NCBI GenBank assembly: GCA_034620365.1
Contig: JAQGEQ010000071.1
Span: 4,774,001 to 4,838,000, forward strand
From: Pegea sp. RAD2-039
Taxonomy: Eukaryota > Chordata > Thaliacea > Salpida > Salpidae
Direction of reading: 5' to 3'
Length of the DNA stretch: 64,000 nucleotides
Translations under genes and position numbers: made by a program
Notes under the pieces: generated by a model
The model's database searches: none
Seen by the model: the letters and a program-made list of their open reading frames with translations, nothing else
What the model was told of the DNA's origin: nothing
In this document: positions 26,310 to 37,452 of the stretch, in pieces
Position numbering within the stretch: position 1 is the first letter of the stretch
Layout of the letters: every line of letters starts with the position of its first letter

Positions 26310-27760
26310 GAAACTTCTTCTTAAAGATAAAACACAAATGTTTATAAATAACGCTGAGTTGCTAAACAATCAATTTAACAGCATTTTTATAACCAATGAT
26401 GGCAAAACCCCCTCTCTTCCCTGACTCAACATCTCACTTTTCTTAATGAGCTTACTGCCCATTATGAAAGTAACACTCCCTGTGATATTATATATATCGA
26501 CTTTGCTAAGGCGTTTGATTCTGTCCCACACAACAAGCTCATTATTGCTTTAAAAATTTACAAAACCAACAGCTTTATATTAAAGTGGATTGAAGATTAC
26601 TTATCAGATAAAATCCAACAAACTCATATTGAAAGATCTTTATCTACTTCTAGTCAAGTCATCAGTGATGTTCCTCGGGGTTCTGTTCTGGATCCCTTCT
26701 CTATTTACTTTTCATTGAAGACCTCATCAGAAGACTAATAGCAGTAGATGATGTCAAAGTGTTTGTGTATGCAGATGATATCAAGCTATTATCTTGTAAT
26801 TCTTCGAAACTTCAAACTGCACTGCACACTGTAGAAGACTGGTCTGCGAATTGGCAGCTCAGAATCCAGCCCACAAAGTCTATACTTATAACTTTTTCTC
26901 GTAAACCAGCTGCAAATTTCTTGAACCAATATTCCATCAATAGATTTATTATTCAACGAATATCTACGGTCCTAGGCATTGCCATCACCCTACCATCTGA
27001 CTTTAAATGGCGCAATTATGTTTCCAAAATCTTTGCAAAATCAATCAACCTTATCTTTCTTATTATAAAGACCTTTAATTCTAAAAACTCATGCTTTTTT
27101 ATCAATTTTTTCAAATTGTACGTACGTCCAATTCTTGAAAACAATGTCAGTTCATGGATGCCATATCAAGTTAGTGATATAAAAAAATCGAATTCTGTTC
27201 AGGCAACATTTACGAGATTGCTGTGCATGAAACTTAAATACGATAATTATAAACATCGTCTTAGCTTCTTAAATTTAAATACTTAGGATATTTGACGGAT
27301 TAATACGACTTAATTCATATTTTTTAAAATTATCTACAATTTAATTGACCTTAAGTTTGATGATTTCTTTTCCATTAATCCTTCCTTCAAGTTATATCAA
27401 CTCAGATGACACACATTACATCTTTATAAGTCCATACCACCTGGTACGTTAATCAGAGCAACTTTTTTTCTCATATCTCACAATTAGTACTTGGAACCAG
27501 CTGTATTCAGACATTGTCATGTCAGAATCACTCGCGTTGTTCAAGAGGAAGTTGAACCGTTTTAATATTGCCAACACTGTCATTTATAAACTGTGTTTTT
27601 TCCTTTTTTTAAATATCACTATAATTCTATGCAATTCTTCACTGTCGTATGCTTTGAGGACTACGTTGCCAACAAATAATGACTCCGTACAAGTACTATT
27701 TTACGCTCACGTCAATGTGCTTTACACAAGTCATCTGTAATTGCCTTCAAGTGACATTTT
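26310..27760 (+). mobile_element. decayed non-LTR retrotransposon (Jockey/CR1-like), reverse-transcriptase part
   Basis: Broken frames encode a reverse transcriptase. The segments are IDFAKAFDSVPHNKL (palm), WIEDYLSDKIQQT, SDVPRGSVLDPF (the family's PQGSVLGP box, altered), VYADDIKLLSC (the catalytic YADD box) and a C-terminal region with NQYSINRFIIQR, DFKWRNYVSKIFAKSIN and YDNYKHRLSFLNLNT. A frameshift falls near 26690 and stops follow 27286, so the copy is dead. The 3' part around 27500-27590 matches the LINE tail at 50290. The element copies itself through target-primed reverse transcription when intact. It is 5' truncated: no endonuclease domain is visible. Confidence 0.85.
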
Positions 27761-28341
27761 TAGAATATAAGAAGTATTATGAGGTGCAATTATATCTATA
27801 GCGGCCAAACAGTTCAATGAGGGTCGTCATTTGAATTGAACATTGCGCAAAAGTACAAAAATCTGCGATTAATTGTTGAGGGAAGATGTCTGCTGTTCTT
27901 CATCACTCCTAATTTCTCTACCTAATCTACATGAAACTGACTTTAAATGTAACTTTTACTATACTAGCTTCACACATGTTTAGAGGCGAGTTCAAAACGA
28001 AGTTTAGATGCTTTAAAGATTATTATAAACCCAAAATGTTACTTTGAAAATTCCTTCGAGACTTCGAGCTTATTATAAATATTAGAATGATAAATTCTAG
28101 ACTCAATCAGGCTGATCTTACTAATTATGTCTTACAATCAGAAAGAAACAGACTAGTTTGTCTTTGAAGATATTTGCAACTATTAATTTAAAAGTTAAAA
28201 AAAAACTTAATATACTGATTTGGTAGAGATTCAATAAAAAGAATTATCAAGACTATGATGAAAGATTAATCACATTTTCTTTAGAGCCAATAAATAAATC
28301 AAATATTTTTTAATCCAGAGATGAAAATACGACAAATTGTT
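27761..28341. other. intergenic sequence between LINE copy and ALG13
   Basis: AT-rich, without a supportable exon. The first part may still be LINE 3' sequence that has diverged beyond recognition. The last part should be the ALG13 3' UTR. Confidence 0.4.
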
Positions 28342-29064
28342 TTATAATCCAAAATGGTCAGCAACACTTCTGGCCCAGTCAACTGTTTTTGGTTCTGGCA
28401 GAGGTATTAGAGATGATAAATCCATTTTGTTGATTGTTTCAACTAAATTGCTGTTAAAAATGAAATCTTATTTCATCATTTAAATTCCAAAAACTATTTT
28501 TAATTCAAAATTTGATTTAAAAAAATAGTTTTTTTAAACTGAATAAATAAAAATAACTACACAAATTAAGTTAGGTGTACAACCTGCAAACACAATATAC
28601 TAAATGACCATCTTGGTACAACTGATTAGCCAACTCGATTTGATGATTATTCATTAACTTCTCATTTACGACAACTAGTAACTTCTTACCAGCCTCTAAC
28701 ACTTCTAAGCAGCTTCCAGCGCCTACATTGAACACTTCAAATCTAATTTATGTCTTTAAAAGCTCTACGAACCAGCGTGACTAATTACTAGATCAGCAGC
28801 TTTGATATCTTCTTTGATTGAACTTTTTAGCCGGTAGGAATTGAAAGTTAGGGGCGAATTTTCTACGTTTTTGATGTTATTGCCACGACCAAGTTGAATA
28901 GTTACATTATGGTAGCCTCTTGATAGTAAAGCCTATTTACGAAAGGTTTTTAATGTATGAAAAAATCTGGTTTAATCTATAAATACCTCACACGCTTTTT
29001 CGCTACAAATTGTTTCTATTAATTCATCAAATGATGTTGTACCGACAGTAACAAAGACAGACAT
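28342..29064 (-). CDS. ALG13: UDP-N-acetylglucosamine transferase subunit ALG13 (short form)
   Basis: Four exons (28987-29064, 28773-28932, 28584-28722, 28342-28450) give 161 residues, matching the 165-residue short form of human ALG13. Family segments are [16 protein letters not shown] at the N-terminus, [45 protein letters not shown] and [16 protein letters not shown]. Together these form the GT28 C-terminal fold that binds UDP-GlcNAc. In the family ALG13 pairs with the membrane protein ALG14 on the cytosolic face of the ER. The pair adds the second GlcNAc to the dolichol-linked oligosaccharide for N-glycosylation. ALG14 is not in this window. No OTU or Tudor extension of the vertebrate long form is present. 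The gene starts 114 bp after the SIRT6 stop on the same strand. Two introns are only 50-54 nt. Confidence 0.93.
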
Positions 29065-29178
29065 TTTTATTCAATAAAATCATTTACCAAAAAAACCTGT
29101 AAAAATTTATCGTTAAATGATAAGAAAGAAAAATAAATCACAATTTAAAGATAATCGAAAATTCAAATGTCTTTTTTG
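29065..29178 (-). promoter_or_regulatory. short SIRT6-ALG13 intercistronic segment with a splice-acceptor-like site
   Basis: Only 114 bp separate the SIRT6 stop from the ALG13 ATG. On the minus strand a pyrimidine-biased stretch ending ATTTTTACAG (cut after 29097) lies 32 bases before the ALG13 ATG, with no upstream exon to pair with. Such an orphan 3' splice site is what a trans-spliced downstream operon gene would have. An AATAAA sits at about 29066-29071. It could equally be a compact promoter or an unseen 5' UTR exon. Confidence 0.35.
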
Positions 29179-30876
29179 TCATTCAATTTCTTCTTTTCTT
29201 TCTTTTTTTACTTCTTTTATCTCTTCTTTTTTTACAAATTTTCTTTTAACAGTACGTTTTAAACTATAATTTTGGCTAGTAGGTAGAAGATGTCTTGATC
29301 TTTCAACTATTTTCACGACGTTATCATTTAGAGGGATTTTTATCTGAAGTTGATCTGCCACCATCTTCATCACTTCATCACAATATCTGAATACAAATAT
29401 AAAATGATGAAAACGTTTCAATTTCAGATGCTACATAAACATCTTTTAGAAATTAGGACAATTAAACAAGCTGTTGCCAGCTGGAATACAATCAAAATGA
29501 TCAAATTAAAGTTTGAGTCCTTGTAAAACCAACAAAATTTAAATGAAAAATGAGCGAAGAATGCCGCAGTGTTGAAACTGCTGCATTTTGTATTAATGTT
29601 GTTACCCGTTTATCTTGAGATCAGCTATTTTGTCATATTTGGTCTTTTGTAGGTTGATAATTACAACCTTCCCTCCATTATTTTTAGTTACAGAAGGTAA
29701 ACTACTTGCTGGCATTATCTGTAAGAAAAAAAATAATTAAAAAACAATTTTTATAAATATGGAGAAAATAAAAAGTTTGCAAAGTACACCATATGAAACT
29801 TATAAACAAATATTTGTTATGAATAAACAAACTTGTAAACTTGTTCCAATAGTCAAAGAAAGATTTGAAATTTTGCATATTTTTTCAGATAATTCAAACT
29901 TATAAGCTGGAAGAGCATTATCCCAATCAAGAACTGTATCATGCAGTTTACCTTCGCAACTGAAATCAATCAGAGAAGACATCAATAAATATAATTGTAT
30001 GAAAATGAAGCAAATAAATAAAAGTTCTTACTCCAAGCCTTTTACTTTTCTTTGACAAATTTTTCCAGTTTCTTTTAAGCCTAGAGTTGGAGTAATTTCA
30101 TTCATAACTGTTTCTCTTCAATAAAATTAACTCAGATCAGAAATTAGTTGAAAAGTTTGAATAAAAATCACCTTCCACATTTGACACATTTCTGTACAAA
30201 CATATTCCCATGAATTTCAGCAATTTTTTGTCTTGGAAAACCAGATCTTATGTGTAACCCATCGACATTTTGAGAAACAAGAAAATCCACATATCCTAAA
30301 GAAGCAAATGATTAAGAAACACTAAACAACAGATCATCAACGAACCCAGCTTTTCCATTTCCACTAAAAACTTATGTGTATATGAAGGAATTGCTTTTTC
30401 AAAATTGACTTCACACTCAGGTGACTTGCCTTCTTTTTCTAAAGTCCAAACACCTTTTGGACCCCTAAAATCTGGAATTCCACAACTTGTACTTATACCT
30501 GCTCCTAAAAAAGTCATTTGTAATAATCTATAAACTTTCTACTTCCAGAAAAATGCATACCAGTATGTACAGTTATGATTTTTGATGATTTTATGATCTC
30601 AGCAAGTTCTTTGCTCTTCTTTATCAGTGTCTTCTCATCATCAAAGAACTAAAAGCGAAATAAAAATAAATTTTCATCATTATAAGAATAAAACTAAACA
30701 AGATCAGTTAAAAATTGAAGTTAGACAATTTAATGTTTATAAATGGAATTTACAACAATTATATCTGACCAAAATGCAGAAAAACTAATCTTACTGATAA
30801 ATATATTTACCTCAGGTGTTCCTACTTTTCCTTTATTATCGCATTCTGATAATGCTGCTGCATAATTGATGGACAT
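29179..30876 (-). CDS. SIRT6: NAD-dependent deacylase sirtuin-6
   Basis: Eight exons (30811-30876, 30561-30648, 30346-30504, 30172-30295, 30032-30115, 29833-29959, 29606-29718, 29179-29386) give 322 residues (human SIRT6 has 355). The sirtuin core is intact: NAD-binding [17 protein letters not shown], the SQNVDGLH loop, and the catalytic histidine in EIHGNM, which falls at residue 133 as in human SIRT6. Zinc ligands are CVKC at 141/144, a cysteine at 166 and another at about 175. [10 protein letters not shown] and the LDWDNALP segment are class IV marks that separate it from SIRT1-5. In the family it is a nuclear enzyme removing acetyl and long-acyl groups from histone H3 and acting in chromatin and DNA repair. 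The C-terminal tail is lysine/glutamate-rich and shorter than in vertebrates. Most introns are 50-72 nt. Exon 5 needs the inner AG of GAAGAG to stay in frame. Confidence 0.95.
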
Positions 30877-33467
30877 TCTAGATATTTAAATCTTCAATGA
30901 AAATTAATATAAGAAACATATATCAGAAAGTATAGTTCTGAATAAAAATCAAAAATTTCAGTTAAATAAAATAAGTAATTGGATAAAACACTGTCAATTA
31001 TTGAATTGATCAAAGCAAAAATTTGTCAAAATGAATATTAATGTTTTTTCATAAAGTTATCTTATATATAACACTCTAGCATATAAAAAAGTGGCTAAAA
31101 ACAACAACAAAAATCATTAAAACATCTAATCATCTTTTTTTAAAGTAAACAATAATAAAATCATTAAAATAATGTTGTTTTAATAAGAATAAAATACAAT
31201 AATTATAAAAACTGTAAGTGATATGTATAAAACAAATATATATTTGTACCAAACAAAATAAGGTACTTTTTGGCGGTTTTTTCCACAAAAGATATTATTT
31301 GTTGTAAGTAAAAACGATTTTGCAGATATTTCTATCTCTAATTGATAAGAAAACTTGAAAAAATAATATCTTATCAAATCAACAGTCTAATCAGGTGTTT
31401 TTAGAAAATTTAAACATTGCTATGAATTGCTAAAAATTTGTGAATCAATTGTCTTAGCACTTTCGAATACCAATCACTTACTTTATTTAACAAATTTAAA
31501 TTTCCGTAAATAAGCCGAGAATTTTAAATTTGTTATTTTGACAAGTTTACATTTTAATTTTATGTTTTAAAAAATGAGAGAACAAAATAATTGATTACTG
31601 TTTGATTGCTTGTGATAAAATTTAAGTTGTGTTTGTATTATGAGTCAAGTTGATAAATCTAAAGTTTCTGTGACATAATTTTTGTTTTCTCCGAGAATTT
31701 AATCATCATAAAAGGTGTCCTATAACTGTCTCTAACTGATACATATGAAATAACTTAGCATGAAAAAGGCTTGAGGCTTTTCAGTAAAAAATGATGAGAA
31801 AAACTGTCCAATAATTGAATTTTAATAAACAATAGCTCTTATATTTAATGCAAGAACCAAAGAGAAACACATTAAATCAAATGTGTAAGCCAGTAGTCAT
31901 CAATCATTTGATCCACGGTATTTTAAGCCACTATAAATTTTATTTTCAGATTTTTGTTGATAGAACTTAATCTATTTCTTAAACATACTTAATCTATTAT
32001 CAGAAACAATAGATTCTTTATATTTGACGATATAATACTAAAGGTCCAGGTAAGCCATCTAAGAGTTATAAAAAAACTAAAAGTTTGTGTTAAGTCTGGC
32101 CATTTGAAGATTTACTGTGGATTGTAACTTTAAAGTATGACAATTAATATTTTTCGTGACATCAATACTTTGCTACCTAATTGTATAACTCAGTTATCGA
32201 TTCTTATAACTACTTTAATATTTGTTGCTTGATGTTATTCTTATTTTTTATTAGCTAAACTGCTGTTTAACGCGAAGAAACCATTACAAATTTTTGTACC
32301 TTTATCACTACGTTTGGTTATGCTATGCATTACTTTATTGTTTCAATTACGGCTCGTAAAGTATAGGAATTAGCTAGTTAAAAAAATAAATTAAAAATTC
32401 TATATTCACCATCCAATTATACTTTTAAAGCAGTTCCATTGATAAAAAATCAACTTTAGAACTAAAATGTCTTTTAAACTATAATGGAGTAGGAAATATA
32501 ACCTTCATGTTTATTTCTAAAATAAATTACTTAACTCTTTAAACTATTAATTATAAGGATTTTTAAAAATACTGGGTAAAATTATCTTTATATTTATTGT
32601 GATCTAATCACGATCAAATTTGTACAAATAAGTTAAAGTCTTTTTGTTGAACACTATTAATGTTTACATATTTCTCGTTTGATTAAATTAGATTTTGCTA
32701 TTTGATTTGCTTTTTTTCAAGAAAAAAACTTTTCATTTTTATGTTTTTATTTTTTTGATTCAGAACTTATTTTGGTCAAATTTATTTGTAATTATAGAAG
32801 AGCTTTCAATTATAAACATTAATAAAATTTTAAAAATCTTTAAAAATTAAGTTTTGATTAAAAAATATTTAGTTGTTTTAGTTATAAACACAAAATAAAC
32901 AAAGTAATCAATTAAATTTGCTTGTATCTTATTTTGATTAATTCTTTTATTTTAAGAAGTTAGCATCAAATATATTTATAATGAAAAGTTGTTTTATTTT
33001 ACTGTCTATTTAGTGCTTATCATAACTAATTCATCTTTTTTAATTCTATTTTTAAAAGCAAGTGATCTTTCCACTTTTATAAAGAACTTGTTCTCCTCTC
33101 AACTTGATTTTTGCATGTTTAAATTCATTTTTTCTTTTCAATTGCTATTTTAACTTTAAATTCTACTAGTTGTTAGAAATAATTAACATTTTAAGTAGAA
33201 TATTTGTCTGTAGCATTATGTATTATAATAATTATTACTTAATGATGTATGATTATAATTATTAATATAACTATATCTATCATAATTTGTTATTTATTTT
33301 GTATTTTATTTTTGCTTCAACTAATTATGCCTTAGAAATAAAGGCCAATAAAATTAAATTAATAACATGTCTTATAGAGAATATTTTTCTAATATTGGTT
33401 TATAGTTGCAGAAAATTTTTTTATTAATTTCTGATTTGATTCAAAGTTTTTGAAAATTTTAAAAGTG
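30877..33467. other. intergenic region between divergent SIRT6 and HAUS7-like genes
   Basis: About 2.6 kb of AT-rich DNA between two transcription units that point away from each other. It should carry both promoters. I found no exon, RNA gene or repeat that I can support. Confidence 0.45.
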
Positions 33468-34355
33468 ATGGAAGGAGTTGATGATACATGTCCTGATGTG
33501 GATCTTCAACTTGCCCAAATGATTTTTATGAAACTAAAAAGAGCATTTTGTCCTGTAATTGAAACTGAATTTAATGGAAACTTCTTAAAAGATTTTGTTT
33601 CAACAACAGTTAACCGTTTACACATTTTAAGATTTATTTTGTTATTTATTTATCCATGTGCTAAAAATAAGATAAATGAGATATTTATACCTGAAAGTAT
33701 AGAAGAAAATGCAAAAGCTATTGGAAACTTTTTGTTTAAAAATGGTTTTGCTCATACAGGTATTGAATCTCTTTATAGTGATGTGATTGGGCAATCAAGT
33801 ATAAAGTCACAAATGACATTTTGGAAGAAAATAAATTTGATATTTATTGTATTTCATAAAACAGATGGTAAAATGCTATCTTTTGAGGAATTAGATTTTT
33901 CAAATAATATGTTGGAATCTCTGAATAAGGAACTAATTAAAAACTGTAAAAAAACTAAAAGTACTCCTAAGCAAGAACTTAGTAGCTACATTGAAAATTT
34001 ATCTGAACAAGTTACTTTTAATCTTGAATATTTAACCAATGAAAAAACAAATTATGAAAGTAAAATAGATGATGATGAACTTAACAATTGTTATTCTGAT
34101 AAATCTTCTGAAAATTTGAATGAAGTCCAGAAAAAATTCCTATATATTGGAGTAGATTGTGCTCAAGCCAAAAAAACTTTTGATGAGTTATATGAATATC
34201 AGTTACAGGAAAAAATCACTAATAACTTTTGTAATAATAACTCTCTTGGAAATATAATACATTCTGTTGCACCAACTTTAGATAGATATATGAACACTAT
34301 GGAAAATTACAGAACCTTAAAAGTTTGTAATGATAAGTTGCTTAAATATAAATAA
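33468..34355 (+). CDS. HAUS7: HAUS augmin-like complex subunit 7 homologue (probable)
   Basis: An intronless frame of 295 residues starting at the ATG of MEGVDDTCPD. The frame remains open a few codons upstream, but without an earlier ATG. The N-terminal half has the HAUS7 pattern: a FMKLKRAFCPVIE segment, then NRLHILRFILLFIYP, matching the family's RL-ILEW---R-WP region in position, then a short helical domain with NFLFKNGF. The second half is acidic and predicted helical, as expected for the coiled-coil end of an augmin subunit. In the family HAUS7 pairs within the eight-subunit augmin complex that brings gamma-tubulin to spindle microtubules for branching. Similarity is weak overall and the protein is shorter than the human one (368). 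An unrelated helical protein is possible. The stop codon overlaps an AATAAA, and NDUFS3 begins 128 bp downstream. Confidence 0.55.
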   Translation: MEGVDDTCPDVDLQLAQMIFMKLKRAFCPVIETEFNGNFLKDFVSTTVNRLHILRFILLFIYPCAKNKINEIFIPESIEENAKAIGNFLFKNGFAHTGIESLYSDVIGQSSIKSQMTFWKKINLIFIVFHKTDGKMLSFEELDFSNNMLESLNKELIKNCKKTKSTPKQELSSYIENLSEQVTFNLEYLTNEKTNYESKIDDDELNNCYSDKSSENLNEVQKKFLYIGVDCAQAKKTFDELYEYQLQEKITNNFCNNNSLGNIIHSVAPTLDRYMNTMENYRTLKVCNDKLLKYK

Positions 34356-34483
34356 AATGTTTTTTAGTTAATTTTTGATGGAAACCTTTTTTTTTGAAAA
34401 CTTTTATTTGGAATATTTTTCTCTTGAAAATTGAAATTTTAACTTTCTTTTTTGTTTGTAATAAGTGATGTTGAATTAGTAAG
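34351..34483 (+). promoter_or_regulatory. HAUS7-like/NDUFS3 intercistronic segment with overlapping poly(A) signal
   Basis: AATAAA at 34351-34356 overlaps the TAA stop (34353-34355) of the upstream gene. A T-rich tract and candidate 3' splice sites (ending AATAAG and GAATTAG) follow just before the NDUFS3 ATG at 34484. The layout suits either tightly packed separate genes or a polycistronic transcript resolved by trans-splicing. Confidence 0.35.
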
Positions 34484-35614
34484 ATGATATCAAAATTAAA
34501 GATATTTTCAAGAATAGGAACATCATTTGCTAATACTTTGGGTAAAAGCATTTTTATAATAACACTTTTTTATTTTAATAAAATTATTTTGTAGAACGAA
34601 AAGTTCTTCCAGCTGCTGTTACATCTTTGAACGAAAAGAATTTCTGCTTCAGCAGATCATTTAGTTCAGAGATTTCCGACTCTCTCACTCCACCTACCGA
34701 CCAAATTCGTAAGAAGCTGAGCTTTTTAGCTGAGTTATATTCTTTAACTTCTTATTTTAGCTGCAACTATTCTACCACGAGAGGTTGAAAGAGAAAAATT
34801 GACAAAGTTTGGAGAGTACGTAAAAGAATGCTTACCTCTTTATGTTCAACAGGTGATTAGAAGATAATCAACTCATCATATTTCACTGGGACTTTTTCAG
34901 GTTCAATTAACATATGGAAACGAATTAGAGATCTTAATTGAACCTGGAAGCGTTGTACAAACACTCACTTTTCTTAAATCTAACTTTCTGTGTCAGTTTT
35001 CACTTTTGAGTGATATCACGTGCTTGGATGTTCCTACTAGAGCCTGTAGATTTGAAGTAAGATTTCATTTTAGAAAACTTTCATGAAATTGACAAGCAGA
35101 TGTTAACAGATCGTCTACAACTTGCTTTCACTTCATTACAATCAACGGCTCCGTGTGAAAACTTACACCGACGAATTTACATCAATCAATTCAATCTGTG
35201 AAACTCATACTTCAGCTAACTGGTATGAACGTGAAGTAGGTAGATGATTTCTATCCAACAAATTCCACTTATATCTCGACTTCTCTAGATTTGGGACTTG
35301 TATGGTGTCTTCTTTGACAATCATCCAGATCTAAGAAGAATTTTAACTGATTACGGATTTGATGGTCATCCTTTTCGTAAAGATTTTCCGCTGACTGGTT
35401 ACTACGAGGTAAGACTATTTCCGGTTGATATTCAGAGCCGGAAATCTTTGCATCCATGTAGGTCCGCTACGACGACAATTTGAAACGAATTGTTCGCGAT
35501 CCTGTTGAACTTGCTCAGGAGTTCCGTAAATTTGATCTGAATAGTCCTTGGGAAGCTTTTCCTAATTATCGTGAAAAAGTTGAAACTGAAAACCCAACGG
35601 AAGAAAATAAATAA
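34484..35614 (+). CDS. NDUFS3: NADH:ubiquinone oxidoreductase core subunit S3 (30 kDa), mitochondrial
   Basis: Seven exons (34484-34541, 34595-34708, 34761-34852, 34901-35056, 35110-35235, 35289-35408, 35462-35614) give 272 residues (human 264). The N-terminus [20 protein letters not shown] is basic and hydroxylated, as a mitochondrial import signal would be. The mature part has [93 protein letters not shown] and [20 protein letters not shown]. These form the complex I 30-kDa signature and the conserved C-terminal end. In the family it sits in the peripheral arm of complex I near the quinone pathway. All six introns are 48-53 nt, the tightest set in the window. A broken copy of exon 4 lies at 36213-36391. 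Confidence 0.96.
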
Positions 35615-36212
35615 TTTTTCTTTCTTAATTTCAATTTAAAATGAATTAAACTTCATCATTAGCTTTCTTCTGGGATTTGATCTCTCTAATTTCTGTTTAA
35701 CTCCGTAGCTTTTTAGGAAGCAAAAAATGTTTAGTTTTGAATTTGTCAGAAATAGAAGCAATCTTACTTTTGTATGAAGTTAATTGAAATAGGTGATTCC
35801 CATAAGATAATTTTCATTAAAACAAACTTTTCGAAAAACTTTTAAACTTAAAATGATAAGTTTAGTGTCGCTTACGACCAAGTACAGATTTCTTAGGAGA
35901 AGCAAGATTAGCTTTAGTTAGTAAACATTGATCAGCAGACTACACTTCTGTCCAAGCACAATTCTAACTTTAAGTTTTAAAGTCTTAAATTAAAGGTCTT
36001 AAACGTCTCAATCTTTTACAAATTAAGATGGTCGATTAACATTTAGCTTGGCAAAATCCTGAAATATTGAAATATTTCATCCGCTGAAAAGTAGTTGAAG
36101 TGATTCAATCATTCCAAAAAAATGACTTATTTGTCAATTCGAACAAAAATAAATAAAAGCTATATTTGATTTTGTTTCTTTGCGAATCAGTTTAAACATA
36201 ATTGAAAGAACT
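35615..36212. other. intergenic sequence between NDUFS3 and its exon-4 copy
   Basis: AT-rich, about 600 bp, with the NDUFS3 3' UTR presumably at the left. I see no resemblance to other NDUFS3 exons here, so the partial duplication starts only at about 36213. Confidence 0.45.
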
Positions 36213-36391
36213 AATATGGAAACGAATTAGAGATCTTAAATAAACCTGGAAGCGTTGTACAAACACTCACTTTTCTTAAATCTAACTTTCTGTGTCAGTT
36301 TTCACTTCTAAGTGATATCACGTGTTTGGATGTTCCTACTAGAGCCTGTAGATTTGAAGTAAGACTTCCTTTTAGAAAACTTTTATGAAAT
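36213..36391 (+). pseudogene. partial duplicate of NDUFS3 exon 4 and start of its intron
   Basis: About 180 bp repeat NDUFS3 from within exon 4 (ATATGGAAACGAATTAGAGA) through the end of the exon and into intron 4, including the GTAAGA donor and TTTTAGAAAACTTT. Differences from the parent are few. They include TTAATTGAACC changed to TTAAATAAACC, which creates an in-frame stop, and TTG changed to TAA before AGTGATATCACG. Because intron sequence is included and the other exons are absent, this is a genomic fragment copy and not a retrocopied mRNA. It runs straight into LINE sequence at about 36392. Confidence 0.88.
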
Positions 36392-37452
36392 TCAAGCTTA
36401 CAGCCCACTATGAAAGTAATACTCCCTGTTACATCATATGATTCGATTTTGCTAAAGCGTTTGATTCTGTCCCACACAACAAGCTCATTACTGTATTGAA
36501 AGACTTAAAAATCAACAGCTTTATCTTACAGTGGATTGAGGATTACTTATCAGGTAGAATCCAACAAACTCGTGTTGAAATATCTTTATCTACTCTTAGT
36601 CAAGTCACCAGTGATGTTCCTCAGGGTTCCATTCTGAGTCCCCTTCTCTTTTTAATTTTCGTTGAAGACCTCATCAGAAGACTAGTAGTAGTAAATGATG
36701 TCATTGTGTTTTTGTATGCAGATGACATTAAGCTACCATCTTGCAATCCATCAAAACTTCAAATTGCACTAAATATTGTAAAAACTGGTCTATGAACTGG
36801 CAGCTCAGAGTCCAGCCCACAAAGTCTGAACTTATAACTTTCTCCCGTAAACCAGCTGCAAATTCTTTAAACCAGTATTCCATCAATAGATTTATTATTC
36901 AACGAATATCTTCAGTCCTAGACTTTGGCATTACTCTATCATCTGACTTTAAATGGCGCAATTATGTTTCCAAAATCTTTGCAAAATCAATCAATCTTGT
37001 GTACTTTATTATAAAGACCTTGAATTCAAAGGACTCATGCTTTTTTTATCAATCTTTTCAAATTGTACGTACGTCCAATTCTTGAATACAATGTCAGTGC
37101 ATGGATGCCATATCAAGTTGGTGATATCAAAAAATAGAGTCTGTTTAGGCAATATTCACGAGATTGGTATGCATGAAAATCAATATTAAATACGATAGTT
37201 ATAAACATCGTATCAGCTTTTTAAATTTAGATACTTTGGAAATTCGACGGATTAAATACGACTTAATTCTTATTTTTAGAATTATCCACAATTTAGCTGA
37301 CCTTCAATTCGATGCTTTCCCTTCCATTAGTCTTTCCCTCAAGTTATGCCAACTCAAACGACACACATTACATCTTAATAAGTCATACCACCTGGTAGGT
37401 TAATCAGAGCAAATTTTTTTCTCAAACCGCACGATTAGTACTTGGAACCAGC
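36392..37452 (+). mobile_element. decayed non-LTR retrotransposon (Jockey/CR1-like), second copy
   Basis: Close relative of the LINE at 26310-27760. It begins inside the reverse-transcriptase domain at a CCCACTATGAAAGTAA segment also found in the first copy. Visible segments are KAFDSVPHNKL, FILQWIEDYLSGRIQQTRVE, SDVPQGSILSPLLFLIFVEDL (better preserved than in copy 1), FLYADDIKLPSC, RFIIQRISSVLDFGITLSS, and YDSYKHRISFLNLDTLEIRR. Frameshifts near 36790 and 37100 break the frame. It ends around GGAACCAGCT at 37452, before the 3' tail found in other copies, so it lacks both ends. Its left edge is the NDUFS3 fragment. Confidence 0.85.

Noticed and set aside
33450-33467. An upstream start for the HAUS7-like gene at 33450.
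   Set aside because: The codon there is TTG. The first ATG of the frame is at 33468, so the gene is taken to start there.
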